A stretch of 18,311 nt of DNA from JAGNZR01 sp051646055 (GTDB lineage: Bacteria; Fusobacteriota; Fusobacteriia; Fusobacteriales; Fusobacteriaceae), in NCBI GenBank assembly GCA_051646055.1, contig JBOFCM010000149.1, forward strand, positions 1-18,311. Reading direction: 5' to 3'. The stretch's first letter is position 1; each line of letters begins with the position of its first letter. Under the pieces are notes generated by a model that was given only the letters and a program-made list of their open reading frames with translations, was not told the origin of the DNA and did no database searches. This document shows, piece after piece, positions 6,645-13,848 of the stretch. The position numbers and the translations under genes are program-made.

Positions 6645-9311
6645 TCAAACTATTTTCTCTATTTTAACTGCTGTAACTTTTAATTCAGGAATCCCTGATC
6701 TTTCATCGATGTGATCAGCTCCTGTAAGAACATTACAGGCTCCCTCTGCAAAGTGAAATGGCATAAAGAATAAATCTTCTAAGATTCCAGGAGTAGAAAC
6801 AACCTTAGTTCTAATCTCTCCTCTTCTGGATGTTACTTTTACCATCTCTTCATGTTCGATATTTAATTTTCTCATTGTTTCAGGATTTATCTCAATATAT
6901 GACTCAGGAGATTTTTCATTTAAACCAGGAACACGACCTGTCATAGTTCTAGTGTGATAATGATAAATATTTCTTCCGTTAGTAAGAAGATAAGGGTACT
7001 GAGAACACTGATTTTCTCCCAGCATCTCCTGTTCACTTGGAAGGAAAGCTCCTTTTCCTCTCATAGGTCCAGTAGTATGAAGTATAGGTGTTCCAACTTC
7101 ATTTTCTTCACCTATTATAGGCCAAGCAACTCCAATGTTTTCTATTAAATCGTATGTCAGACCTGCATATTGAGGAGTAAGATTTGCAATTTCAGCAGTA
7201 ATCTCTTCAGCATCTGCATAAATTCCTTCGTAACCCAAAAGATTCATTATGTCATTTATGATTTTCCAGTCTGGAAGGACATTGTTGTTTTTAACAACCT
7301 CTCTGACTCTTTGGACTCTTCTCTCTGTATTGGTAAAAGTTCCATTTTTTTCTGCAAAAGAAAGGGCAGGAAGAACAACATCTGCTAACTGTGCAGTCTC
7401 TGTCATGAAGATATCCTGAACAATCAGAAGATCTAAAGTTTCTAGAGCATGCTGTATATGATGAATATCTGGATCAGAAACCATTGGATTTTCTCCCATT
7501 ATATACAGACATTTAAGATCTCCATGGGAAGCTCTATGCATCATCTCTGGAATAGTGTATCCAACTCTAGATTCCAGTTTTGTATTCCACTCTTTTTCGA
7601 ACTTGGCTCTTATCTCATCATTGTAAACTTTTTGGTAACCAGGGAATGAATCTGGAAGTCCTCCCATATCACATGAACCCTGTACATTGTTTTGCCCTCT
7701 AAGAGGATTTATTCCTCCGAACTTAACTCCTATGTTTCCACATAGAAGAGCTAGGTTGGAAAGACTCATTACTCCATTTGTTCCATGCTTATGCTGGGTG
7801 ATTCCCATTGCATAGAATATAGATGCCACATCACTTGCATAAATTCTTGCAGCTTTTACAATGTCCTCTGCTTTGATTCCACAAAGTTCAGCAACATGTT
7901 CAGGAGTATATTTCTCCACAGTATCTTTTAACTGATTGAAATTTTCGGTGTGCTTTTCTACATACTCTTTGTTATACAGATTCTCTTTTATAATGACATG
8001 CACCATACCATTTATAAGAGCTATATTGCTTCCCAATTTAAGCTGTAAAAATACATCTGCATCTTCTGCTAAAGGAATCATTCTTGGGTCGGCAACAATC
8101 ACTTTTGCGCCATTTGCTTTAGCAGTTCTTATCTTAGCTCCAATAACAGGATGATTCTCAACTGGATTCGATCCTATTATGAAAATAACTTTTGAATCTA
8201 CAACTTCCTCTATACTGTTAGTCATAGCTCCGCTTCCTAATGTAGTTGCTAACCCGGCAACTGTTGAGCTGTGTCAGAGACGGGCACAATGATCTACATT
8301 GTTTGTTCCGATAACTGCTCTAAAAAGCTTTTGAAAAATGAAGTTATCTTCGTTTGTACATCTTGCAGAAGTCAATCCACCAAAAGCGTCAGCTCCGTAG
8401 TTATTTTTGATTTCTGTCATCTTGTTTTTTATAAATCCATAAGCCTCTTCCCATGTTGCTGGCTGAAGCTTTCCATCTTTTTTAAGATAAGGAGTCTTCA
8501 GACGATCAGGGTGATTTACAAAACTGAATCCAAATTTACCTTTAACGCAAAGAAGTCCATCGTTTGGAGCTATGTTTGCAGGTTTTGCATCCACTATTTT
8601 ATTATCTTTTGTCATAAAATCTATCTGGCAACCTACACCACAATATGAACATGTAGTTCTTACACTTTCTGTTTCCCAAACTCTAAACTCCTCTTTTCCT
8701 TTTGGAAGAAGTGCTCCTACAGGACATACACTTACACAGTTTCCACAAGAAAGGCATTTTGTGTTATTAACTTTTGAAGAGTTTTTTGCTCTAACATATC
8801 TTTTTCCATTTTCTTCAGTAAGTTCTAAAATGTCACTTCCCTGAAGTTCTGTACATACAGCTACACATTTTCCACAAGCTATACATTTATTAGGATTTAT
8901 AGTGTAAAATGGATTGGAAGAATCTAAATCCAAATCTTCTTTGCAAGTGTTTATACTCTGGTGAACCTCATATTCATAGCAATAATCTTGTAACTTACAC
9001 TCTCCAGATTTTTCACATCCAAGGCAATCTAGAGAATGATTACTTATTATTCCCTCTAGAATATTTTTTCTTTCTGAAATAACAAGATCACTATGAGTTT
9101 TGATTATCATATTGTCTTCAATAACAGTTTCACATGCTTTTTTTAAAGTACCATTGATCTCCACAACACAGATTCCACACTCCTGCTCTTTGTGAGCTAT
9201 TCTAGAATCGTGGCAAAAAGTTGGAACAGAGATATCTAGATTTTTTAGAAAATCTAGAACAAGGGTATTTGCAGAATAAGGGTACTCTTTTCTGTTAACT
9301 TTAATACTCAA
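6645..9311 (-). CDS. fdhA: Selenocysteine-containing formate dehydrogenase, alpha subunit with N-terminal Fe-S relay
   Basis: Interconverts formate and CO2 at a Mo- or W-bis-pyranopterin site. The gene is continuous in one frame across a TGA at 8274-8276, where the context HCARL-U-HSSTVAGL matches the selenocysteine site of formate dehydrogenases; the product is 888 residues with Sec at 346 and the conserved His347. In order: 2Fe-2S (C33, C45, C48, C60), His/Cys 4Fe-4S (H92, C96, C99, C105), two ferredoxin 4Fe-4S sites (C143/146/149/153 and C186/189/192/196), the catalytic-domain 4Fe-4S (C221, C224, C228, C255) with Lys257, and a complete C-terminal molybdopterin dinucleotide-binding domain. 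The start is TTG at 9311, eight bases or so after GGAGGAG; a frame extending upstream to 9350 translates through that site. A true TGA stop ends the gene, 12 bases before hydA. Misread as ordinary stop, the internal TGA would make this look like two genes. Confidence 0.95.
8236..8276 (-). promoter_or_regulatory. Bacterial SECIS element for fdhA selenocysteine
   Basis: Directly after the UGA (8274-8276, minus strand) the mRNA forms AGTTGC (8257-8262) paired with GCAACT (8244-8249) around a 7-base loop, CGGGUUA, containing the GG-U pattern seen in SelB-bound loops. The stem begins 11 bases after the UGA, the same position as in the E. coli fdhF SECIS (UGACAC...GUUGC-loop-GC). This hairpin would recruit SelB and tRNA-Sec so that UGA is read as selenocysteine. 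Confidence 0.85.
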
Positions 9312-9349
9312 TTTTCTCCTCCTATATGATAAAATATAATCCACGGTCA

Positions 9350-9355
9350 ATTATA
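9350..9355 (-). promoter_or_regulatory. Candidate -10 box for the fdhA-hydA-hydG unit
   Basis: A perfect TATAAT on the minus strand, 38 bases upstream of the TTG start. Nothing close to TTGACA lies 16-18 bases further upstream, which fits a promoter that needs an activator such as the divergent AraC-type protein. In AT-rich DNA a TATAAT can also occur by chance. Confidence 0.35.
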
Positions 9356-9393
9356 TACTCTTTAAAAAAAGTAAAATATATATATTGGTCACT

Positions 9394-9409
9394 TTTTTTC
9401 ATGAAAAAA
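9394..9409. promoter_or_regulatory. 16-bp perfect palindrome upstream of fdhA (possible operator)
   Basis: TTTTTTCATGAAAAAA reads identically on both strands. It lies about 85 bases upstream of the fdhA start, in the region shared with the divergent AraC-type regulator gene. The half-site TTTTTTCA recurs in the second palindrome of the same region, at 9520-9541. Confidence 0.4.
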
Positions 9410-9519
9410 TATATCTGTTTTTCAATATATATGGGAATATTTCCAAAATTTGAACAATAAAAAATAAAATTATTATGATAAAGAGTTAAAAAATCCGGAA
9501 AAAAAATGAAAAAAAGTAT

Positions 9520-9541
9520 TTTTTTCAGAAATCTGAAAAAA
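9520..9541. promoter_or_regulatory. 10-bp inverted repeat upstream of the regulator gene (possible operator)
   Basis: TTTTTTCAGA (9520-9529) and TCTGAAAAAA (9532-9541) are perfect reverse complements separated by two bases. The repeat sits just upstream of a candidate promoter for the regulator gene and shares its TTTTTTCA/TGAAAAAA halves with the palindrome at 9394-9409. Confidence 0.4.
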
Positions 9542-9545
9542 TAAG

Positions 9546-9574
9546 TAGATAAAAAACTAAAAAAAGAGTATATT
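9546..9574 (+). promoter_or_regulatory. Candidate promoter of the AraC-type regulator gene
   Basis: TAGATA (9546-9551), a 17-base spacer and TATATT (9569-9574), about 35 bases upstream of the ATG at 9609. Matches to consensus are moderate (4/6 and 5/6) and the local AT bias lowers confidence. Confidence 0.35.
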
Positions 9575-9608
9575 CATATTTGGATTATATAAAAAAATGG
9601 GGTAAAAA

Positions 9609-10865
9609 ATGAATGAGAAAATAGTTTCCAAACTGGAAAAGCTTATAAAAGACCATAACAGAGAACTTTATTATCAATACCTCAAAGTGGTCAATCTGTA
9701 CAAATATTTTATAGAAAGCATACAGGAATTCACATTAGAGGATCATCTTGAGATAGTGGTTTATTTTCATCAGAAAGCTATAGATAAAGATTTTAATATT
9801 TACGGGATACTGACTCGCAAGGAATCAGTTATTTTTTTAACTAATAAAACTAAGGAAAAAAATTTAAAATTGGCTCTCGAATACTGTAGAAACAGAAGTG
9901 TCTACGGAATGGATACTTTCCAGAGCATTGACTTTATAGAAAAAAATAGTCCCTATTATTCTCAATCTGTGGTCAAATTTTTAAGGAAGAATGCTGTTTT
10001 AATATCCAATGTCTATGATATCAATCGTGAAATGTTCCATGAACAACTCCAGTATTTTTCAGAAGAAAAAGATTTTTATGAGATATATTCAGATGAGCAC
10101 TGTGATATTATTTTGATTAAGAAAAATTTTTTTCACGAATTCAATCCTTCGCTTTTTTCTAGCTTCGGACTGACTATAAGATTCTGTGAGAAGGGGCAGA
10201 TAGGCTTTAAAAAAGATACGATTATTCTCAACGAGAGTGAAGCACTTATAACAAAGGGAATTTCTCTAGGACAATATAAGGTTTTAACCAATGATGTGAA
10301 TTATCTGACTGTGCACATAAAGGAAAAATTTTTTAAGGATCTCAATATCTCTACAGGAGAAATTTTTATGAAAAAAGTTCTCTGGAAGATAGATGAAAAT
10401 TCTTTTAAGCTTTTTGCTAATCTCAGTCTTCTAAAAAACAATAGACTTCTGGTGCTGAATTTTCTGACCAAAATAGCTCTTCAGATTATAGGGGAAGAAA
10501 GTAATCTGGATTTTAATGTCATTTCTGAAAACAATCTTTTAAAAATAGTGGAGTATATTGACTCTAACCTGGAAAAAGGAATCACTATTCCAGAACTTCA
10601 AAATATATTTGGATTTAATAAAAATAATCTTATAGAAATTTTTAAAAAGAACTTTGGAGTCTCTCCGTCCAAATATATCCTCAATAAAAAACTTGAATTG
10701 GGGTCTCTTCTCTTGATAGAAAACTCTCTCTCGGTTACAGATATATGTCATAAGTTAAATTTTCCAAGTCCTGGAAAATTTTCGACACATTTTAAGGAGA
10801 AGTATTCATATACCCCCTATCAGTTTAGAAAAAAATATAGCACATTAAGTAAAGAGGAGGAGTAA
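9609..10865 (+). CDS. AraC-family transcriptional regulator with unassigned N-terminal region
   Basis: A 418-residue protein. The last ~105 residues are a double helix-turn-helix of the AraC/XylS type: a first helix pair around LLKIVEYIDSNLEKGITIPE and NKNNLIEIFKKNFGVSPSKY, and a second around LSVTDICHKLNFPSPGKFST with the hallmark FKEKYSYTPYQFRKKY ending. Residues about 175-250 (an acidic, strand-rich stretch with ILNESEALITKG) could be the cupin-like arm domain that senses ligand in this family. The first ~170 residues match nothing I recognise. It starts at ATG 9609 behind a weak GGGG site and is divergent from fdhA, so it is a good candidate activator of fdhA-hydA-hydG, perhaps responding to formate, metal or cofactor. 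The effector is unknown. Confidence 0.85.
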   Translation: MNEKIVSKLEKLIKDHNRELYYQYLKVVNLYKYFIESIQEFTLEDHLEIVVYFHQKAIDKDFNIYGILTRKESVIFLTNKTKEKNLKLALEYCRNRSVYGMDTFQSIDFIEKNSPYYSQSVVKFLRKNAVLISNVYDINREMFHEQLQYFSEEKDFYEIYSDEHCDIILIKKNFFHEFNPSLFSSFGLTIRFCEKGQIGFKKDTIILNESEALITKGISLGQYKVLTNDVNYLTVHIKEKFFKDLNISTGEIFMKKVLWKIDENSFKLFANLSLLKNNRLLVLNFLTKIALQIIGEESNLDFNVISENNLLKIVEYIDSNLEKGITIPELQNIFGFNKNNLIEIFKKNFGVSPSKYILNKKLELGSLLLIENSLSVTDICHKLNFPSPGKFSTHFKEKYSYTPYQFRKKYSTLSKEEE

Positions 10866-10883
10866 ATTTTACTCCTCCCTTTT
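10854..10883. terminator. Hairpin shared by the convergent regulator and moaC 3' ends
   Basis: GGAGGAGTAAA (10856-10866) and TTTACTCCTCC (10868-10878) are perfect reverse complements around one base, with TTTT following on the plus strand. The TAA stops of both genes (10863-10865 and 10869-10871) lie within the two arms. The structure can act as a terminator in either direction, though the T-runs are short. Confidence 0.5.
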
Positions 10884-11342
10884 ATAATCTGATTTCCCAC
10901 CTTTTTTCTCCAAAAGTTTGATATCTTCTATTCTCATATTTTTATCAATCGCTTTGCACATATCATATATGGTCAGGGCAGCAGCAGTAACAGCAGTTAA
11001 TGCCTCCATCTCTATTCCTGTCTGTCCCTCTGTTTTCACAGTGGAAAAAATTTGGATGTGATCTTCCGTAATCACGAAATCCAAATCAGCTTTAGAGATA
11101 AAAATATTGTGGCACATAGGAATTATTTCGCTGGTTTTTTTTGCTCCCATAATTCCGGCAATCTGAGCAACAGCTAAAACATCTCCCTTTTTCATCCTCC
11201 CTTCTCTGACAGCCTGAAGGGTTTCCTTTTCCATAAATATTTTCCCCGATGCCCTCGCTGTACGGACAGTGGTATTTTTTTCAGATACGTCTACCATAAC
11301 GGCACGTCCTGAAGAGTTGAAATGGGTAAAGTTTTCTTTCAT
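10869..11342 (-). CDS. moaC: Cyclic pyranopterin monophosphate synthase MoaC
   Basis: MoaC converts the MoaA product, 3',8-cyclo-7,8-dihydro-GTP, into cyclic pyranopterin monophosphate, the first stable intermediate of the molybdenum/tungsten cofactor. The 157-residue length is normal. Conserved blocks are all present: HFNSSGRAVMVDVSEK, RMKKGDVLAVAQIAGIMGAK, IPMCHNI, TGIEMEALTAV and LTIYDMCKAIDK with the catalytic-type D127 and K130, then EKKGGKS. The ATG at 11342 follows an AAAGGAG site. It is the last gene of mobA-tupB-tupC-moaC, 15 bases after tupC. Its partner moaA is in the opposite-strand operon of the same island. Confidence 0.96.
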   Translation of the reverse strand: MKENFTHFNSSGRAVMVDVSEKNTTVRTARASGKIFMEKETLQAVREGRMKKGDVLAVAQIAGIMGAKKTSEIIPMCHNIFISKADLDFVITEDHIQIFSTVKTEGQTGIEMEALTAVTAAALTIYDMCKAIDKNMRIEDIKLLEKKGGKSDYKREE

Positions 11343-11357
11343 CGTTTTGCTCCTTTT

Positions 11358-11963
11358 CTATTTTTCTTTTATGCTAATTTGAGTGTCTTCAATCTCCAGT
11401 ATAAAATCACTTATCTTCTCTGCCTGCATAAAATCATGGGTAACTATTATAATTCCTTTTCCTGACTCTTTTTCTTTTATAAGAAGTTCTTCTACAAGAT
11501 GGGTGGATTTTCTGTCCATACTTGCTGTTGGTTCATCCATAAGTACAAAATCATTCTGGAAAAGAAGTGTCCGTATAAACTGTATCTTGGCTTTTTCTCC
11601 TCCAGAGAGATTTTTTATATCCCTATCCAGAAAATCCTCCATCTGAAAAGATTTTATGAAATATTCCATCCTTTCCACGGGAACCTTTTCATCCCTCAGC
11701 ATAAAAGGCTGGGTAAGATTGTAACGGACAGTTCCCTTGAGAAAGATCTCCCGCTGAGGATTATATCCAAGATCTAATTCCTCGCTTCTGATTTTTCCGG
11801 AATTTATACCCTCTATTCCGTAGATAATTTTTAATAGGGTAGATTTTCCCTCGCCGTTATACCCGGTAATAGAGTAGATTTTTCCCTTTTGAAAGGTGAG
11901 AGATGGTATATCCAAAACTATTTTTTCTCCATAAAACTTTTTTATATTCTCCAATATTATCAT
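11358..11963 (-). CDS. tupC: Tungstate ABC transporter, ATP-binding protein (TupC type)
   Basis: A 201-residue ABC ATPase that powers import through the adjacent TupB permease at the cytoplasmic membrane. Motifs: Walker A GYNGEGKST (34-42), signature LSGGEKAKIQ (119-128), Walker B FVLMDEPT (139-146) and switch histidine VTHD (H176). It is shorter than typical ModC molybdate ATPases and lacks their C-terminal MOP/TOBE region. Start ATG 11963 lies 1 base after the tupB stop behind GAGGAG. Substrate assignment rests on TupB and on the pyranopterin-enzyme context. Confidence 0.82.
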   Translation of the reverse strand: MIILENIKKFYGEKIVLDIPSLTFQKGKIYSITGYNGEGKSTLLKIIYGIEGINSGKIRSEELDLGYNPQREIFLKGTVRYNLTQPFMLRDEKVPVERMEYFIKSFQMEDFLDRDIKNLSGGEKAKIQFIRTLLFQNDFVLMDEPTASMDRKSTHLVEELLIKEKESGKGIIIVTHDFMQAEKISDFILEIEDTQISIKEK

Positions 11964-11964
11964 A

Positions 11965-12588
11965 TTAATCTATTCTCCTCAATACAGAATTGATTCCATA
12001 GGATATAAAAAAAAGAACAAAGGCTATCCCTATGGATTTTTCATAATTCCCCATGGAGGTGGAAAGTGCTATATAGGTTGTCATAACTCTGGTGTATCCC
12101 TTTATATTTCCTCCCACCATCATAACAGCTCCCACCTCTGAAATAGCTCTGGAAAAAACAAGAAGAAATATTCCCAGAAGGTTTTTCCTGAGTTCTCTGA
12201 AAAAAAGATGAAAAATCTTTTTTTTTGGAACCTTTATAACCTTGCAGAGAAGAAGAATTTTTTCTCCTTGAGTCTCATAGAGGTCCATACATAGAGTATA
12301 AGCCAAAGGGAAAAGAAGCAAAAACTGAGCAATGACTATCGCACTGGGAGTAAAAAGTAGTTTGAATCCTCCAAAAATTCCCTGTTTTGAAAGAAGCAAC
12401 AGGGCGATAAGTCCAAAAATTATTGTGGGAACCCCTGTGAGAGCCCTGTAAAAACTGTCTATATTTTTTTTATATCTGTTTTTGCTGATAAAAAGATATG
12501 TGCTGAGAAGAAATCCCCCGGCAAAACTCACCGCCCCAGAGAGCAGACTCAGGGTTACTGATAAAACAACTATCTCGAACATCTCCAT
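11965..12588 (-). CDS. tupB: Tungstate ABC transporter, permease (TupB type)
   Basis: A 207-residue inner-membrane protein with about five hydrophobic segments (about 5-30, 45-67, 80-100, 135-155 and 175-200). The C-terminal stretch AISEVGAVMMVGGNIKGYTR followed by VMTTYIALSTSMG carries the EAA-type loop in the form characteristic of TupB/WtpB-class tungstate permeases rather than ModB. It would import tungstate for insertion into the FdhA cofactor. It lies 2 bases after mobA and 1 base before tupC. No gene for the extracellular binding protein TupA is adjacent or elsewhere in the window. Confidence 0.85.
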   Translation of the reverse strand: MEMFEIVVLSVTLSLLSGAVSFAGGFLLSTYLFISKNRYKKNIDSFYRALTGVPTIIFGLIALLLLSKQGIFGGFKLLFTPSAIVIAQFLLLFPLAYTLCMDLYETQGEKILLLCKVIKVPKKKIFHLFFRELRKNLLGIFLLVFSRAISEVGAVMMVGGNIKGYTRVMTTYIALSTSMGNYEKSIGIAFVLFFISYGINSVLRRID

Positions 12589-12590
12589 AA

Positions 12591-13211
12591 CTATCTTCCC
12601 TCCCCTCTGTTTCTTAAATCTTTTCTAATCTTTTCTAATTGGGAGGATGTATTCACATTATAAAGAATTTCTTCCAGATTGAACTCCTCTTCCACTGCAT
12701 CCAGAACTTTTAAATTTCTATTTTGAAATATATTTAAAATCTTAAAATTTTTATCTCTGAGATTGTTTTCGATATTTGTAAAAAGAGTTCTCCGATATAT
12801 TCCGCAAAGGGGATGAATCTGTCCCAGATTATCCCGGAGTATTATTCCGTCATAGTCAGAACTGATCTGATTGAAAATATACCTGATAAATTCCCTCGAG
12901 ATATTTGGGACATCGCAGGTAAGTATAAAAAGATATTCACTGGAACTATGAAGAAATCCCGAATGAATACCTCCTAGGGGTCCACAGTCTAGGAAATAAT
13001 CTTCAATAACTTTAACTCTGCTGTCATTGCTATGAAAAGGAGTATTTTTAGAAATGAAAATATCTATCTCTCCCTCTATCTCACTTAAAATTTTTTCTAA
13101 AAAATTCTGTTTATCATCATATTGTAACAGGGATTTATCCATATAGCCCATCCTGCTCCCTTTTCCACCTGCCAAGATAAGAAAAGAAATATCTTTTTCT
13201 GAAAAATTCAT
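12591..13211 (-). CDS. mobA: Molybdenum cofactor guanylyltransferase MobA
   Basis: Transfers GMP from GTP to the metal-bound pyranopterin to form the guanine-dinucleotide cofactor required by formate dehydrogenases. The 206-residue protein has the nucleotide-binding LILAGGKGSRMG (11-22) with K26, DCGPLGGI (75-82), the metal-binding TCDVP (D100) and the later HPLCGIY and NVNT motifs of MobA. I choose the ATG at 13211, which follows AGAGAGG at good spacing, over a TTG at 13226 that overlaps that site. It leads the mobA-tupB-tupC-moaC operon and diverges from the MOSC gene. No mobB is seen. Confidence 0.93.
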   Translation of the reverse strand: MNFSEKDISFLILAGGKGSRMGYMDKSLLQYDDKQNFLEKILSEIEGEIDIFISKNTPFHSNDSRVKVIEDYFLDCGPLGGIHSGFLHSSSEYLFILTCDVPNISREFIRYIFNQISSDYDGIILRDNLGQIHPLCGIYRRTLFTNIENNLRDKNFKILNIFQNRNLKVLDAVEEEFNLEEILYNVNTSSQLEKIRKDLRNRGEGR

Positions 13212-13247
13212 ACATACCTCTCTCAATTATTATTTTCTTCAGAGAAT

Positions 13248-13256
13248 ATAATACCA
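13248..13256 (-). promoter_or_regulatory. Candidate extended -10 promoter for the mobA operon
   Basis: TGGTATTAT on the minus strand fits an extended -10 (TGnTATnAT) about 40 bases upstream of the mobA ATG. No good -35 is visible, which extended -10 promoters tolerate. Confidence 0.35.
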
Positions 13257-13327
13257 CTTAATTAAAAAAAAATAAATTTTTTACTGTAAAACAATTTATT
13301 TTGGGTAAGGATACTTATAAAAAAAAG

Positions 13328-13356
13328 TTGACTATTACTTAAATATGTTTTACCAT
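13328..13356 (+). promoter_or_regulatory. Candidate sigma-70 promoter for the MOSC-fdhD-moaA-moeA operon
   Basis: TTGACT (13328-13333), a 17-base spacer and TACCAT (13351-13356), about 65 bases before the MOSC ATG. An imperfect inverted repeat (TTAAATATG at 13339-13347 and CATACTTAA at 13354-13362, one mismatch) overlaps the -10 and could be an operator for a metal- or cofactor-responsive repressor. Confidence 0.45.
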
Positions 13357-13422
13357 ACTTAACAGATAAGATATTTTTTAATAGTAAAAATATAATAAAA
13401 TAATTTGAAACAGGAGAAAACC

Positions 13423-13848
13423 ATGGGTAAAATATATGCTGTATGTCTCAGCGAGAAAAAAGGAACAGCCAAAAACTTTGTAGATTCAGTGGAAATAATC
13501 GAAAATTTCGGATTAAAAGGAGATGCCCATGGGGGTAACTGGCATAGGCAGGTCAGCCTTATTTCAAAAGAGAAAATTGATGCCTTTAAAAACCGTGGAG
13601 GAAAAGTAGAAATTGGTGGTTTCGGAGAAAATATAATAGTCCAGGGAGAAGAGTTTTTTGACTTAAAAATAGGAGATAGAGTAAAAACTGGAGATGTGGT
13701 TTTAGAAATAACTCAGTTGGGAAAAGAGTGTCATACCCACTGTCATATCTACTATACAGTGGGAGAGTGCATAATGCCCAAAGAGGGAGTTTTTGCTAGA
13801 GTTATATCTGGAGGAAAAATATCTGTTGGAGATGACATATCTCTATGA
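13423..13848 (+). CDS. Small MOSC-domain protein
   Basis: A 141-residue stand-alone MOSC domain. MOSC domains bind molybdenum cofactor or carry sulfur and are found in cofactor sulfurases and mARC. Visible are the family pattern GLKGDAHGGNWHRQVSLIS (30-48), GGFGENI (65-71), the IGDR segment and a cysteine-rich KECHTHCHIYYTVGECIMP stretch (C103, C107, C116) near the C-terminus that is common in small clostridial-type MOSC proteins. The ATG at 13423 follows CAGGAG; a TTG at 13405 lies upstream of that site and is rejected. It is first in the operon and shares 4 bases (ATGA) with fdhD, which suggests a joint role in cofactor sulfuration or handling. Its exact reaction is unknown. Confidence 0.85.
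   Translation: MGKIYAVCLSEKKGTAKNFVDSVEIIENFGLKGDAHGGNWHRQVSLISKEKIDAFKNRGGKVEIGGFGENIIVQGEEFFDLKIGDRVKTGDVVLEITQLGKECHTHCHIYYTVGECIMPKEGVFARVISGGKISVGDDISL

Noticed and set aside
6645..8225. Separate 526-residue molybdopterin oxidoreductase gene starting at the ATG at 8225
   Set aside because: It is the C-terminal part of fdhA; the frame continues through the selenocysteine UGA from 9311, and this ATG has no ribosome binding site and lies inside the catalytic domain.
8274..9350. fdhA as a pseudogene broken by a nonsense mutation
   Set aside because: The stop is TGA at the exact selenocysteine position, the frame is intact on both sides and a SECIS hairpin follows.
9312..9350. Longer fdhA start at the TTG at 9350
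   Set aside because: The extra residues would be translated through the GGAGGAG ribosome binding site; the TTG at 9311 has correct spacing and begins the 2Fe-2S domain.
11358..12588. Molybdate transporter ModBC
   Set aside because: The permease carries the TupB-type EVGAVMMVGGNIKGYTRVMTT loop, and the ATPase is short with no C-terminal molybdate-binding domain.
13405..13422. Longer MOSC protein start (TTG 13405), and likewise TTG 13226 for mobA and ATG 15538 for moeA
   Set aside because: Each upstream start lies before or over the ribosome binding site that serves the chosen start.
13212..13422. Molybdenum-cofactor riboswitch upstream of the MOSC operon
   Set aside because: The region is very AT-rich and lacks the GC-rich multi-helix structure of that RNA class.
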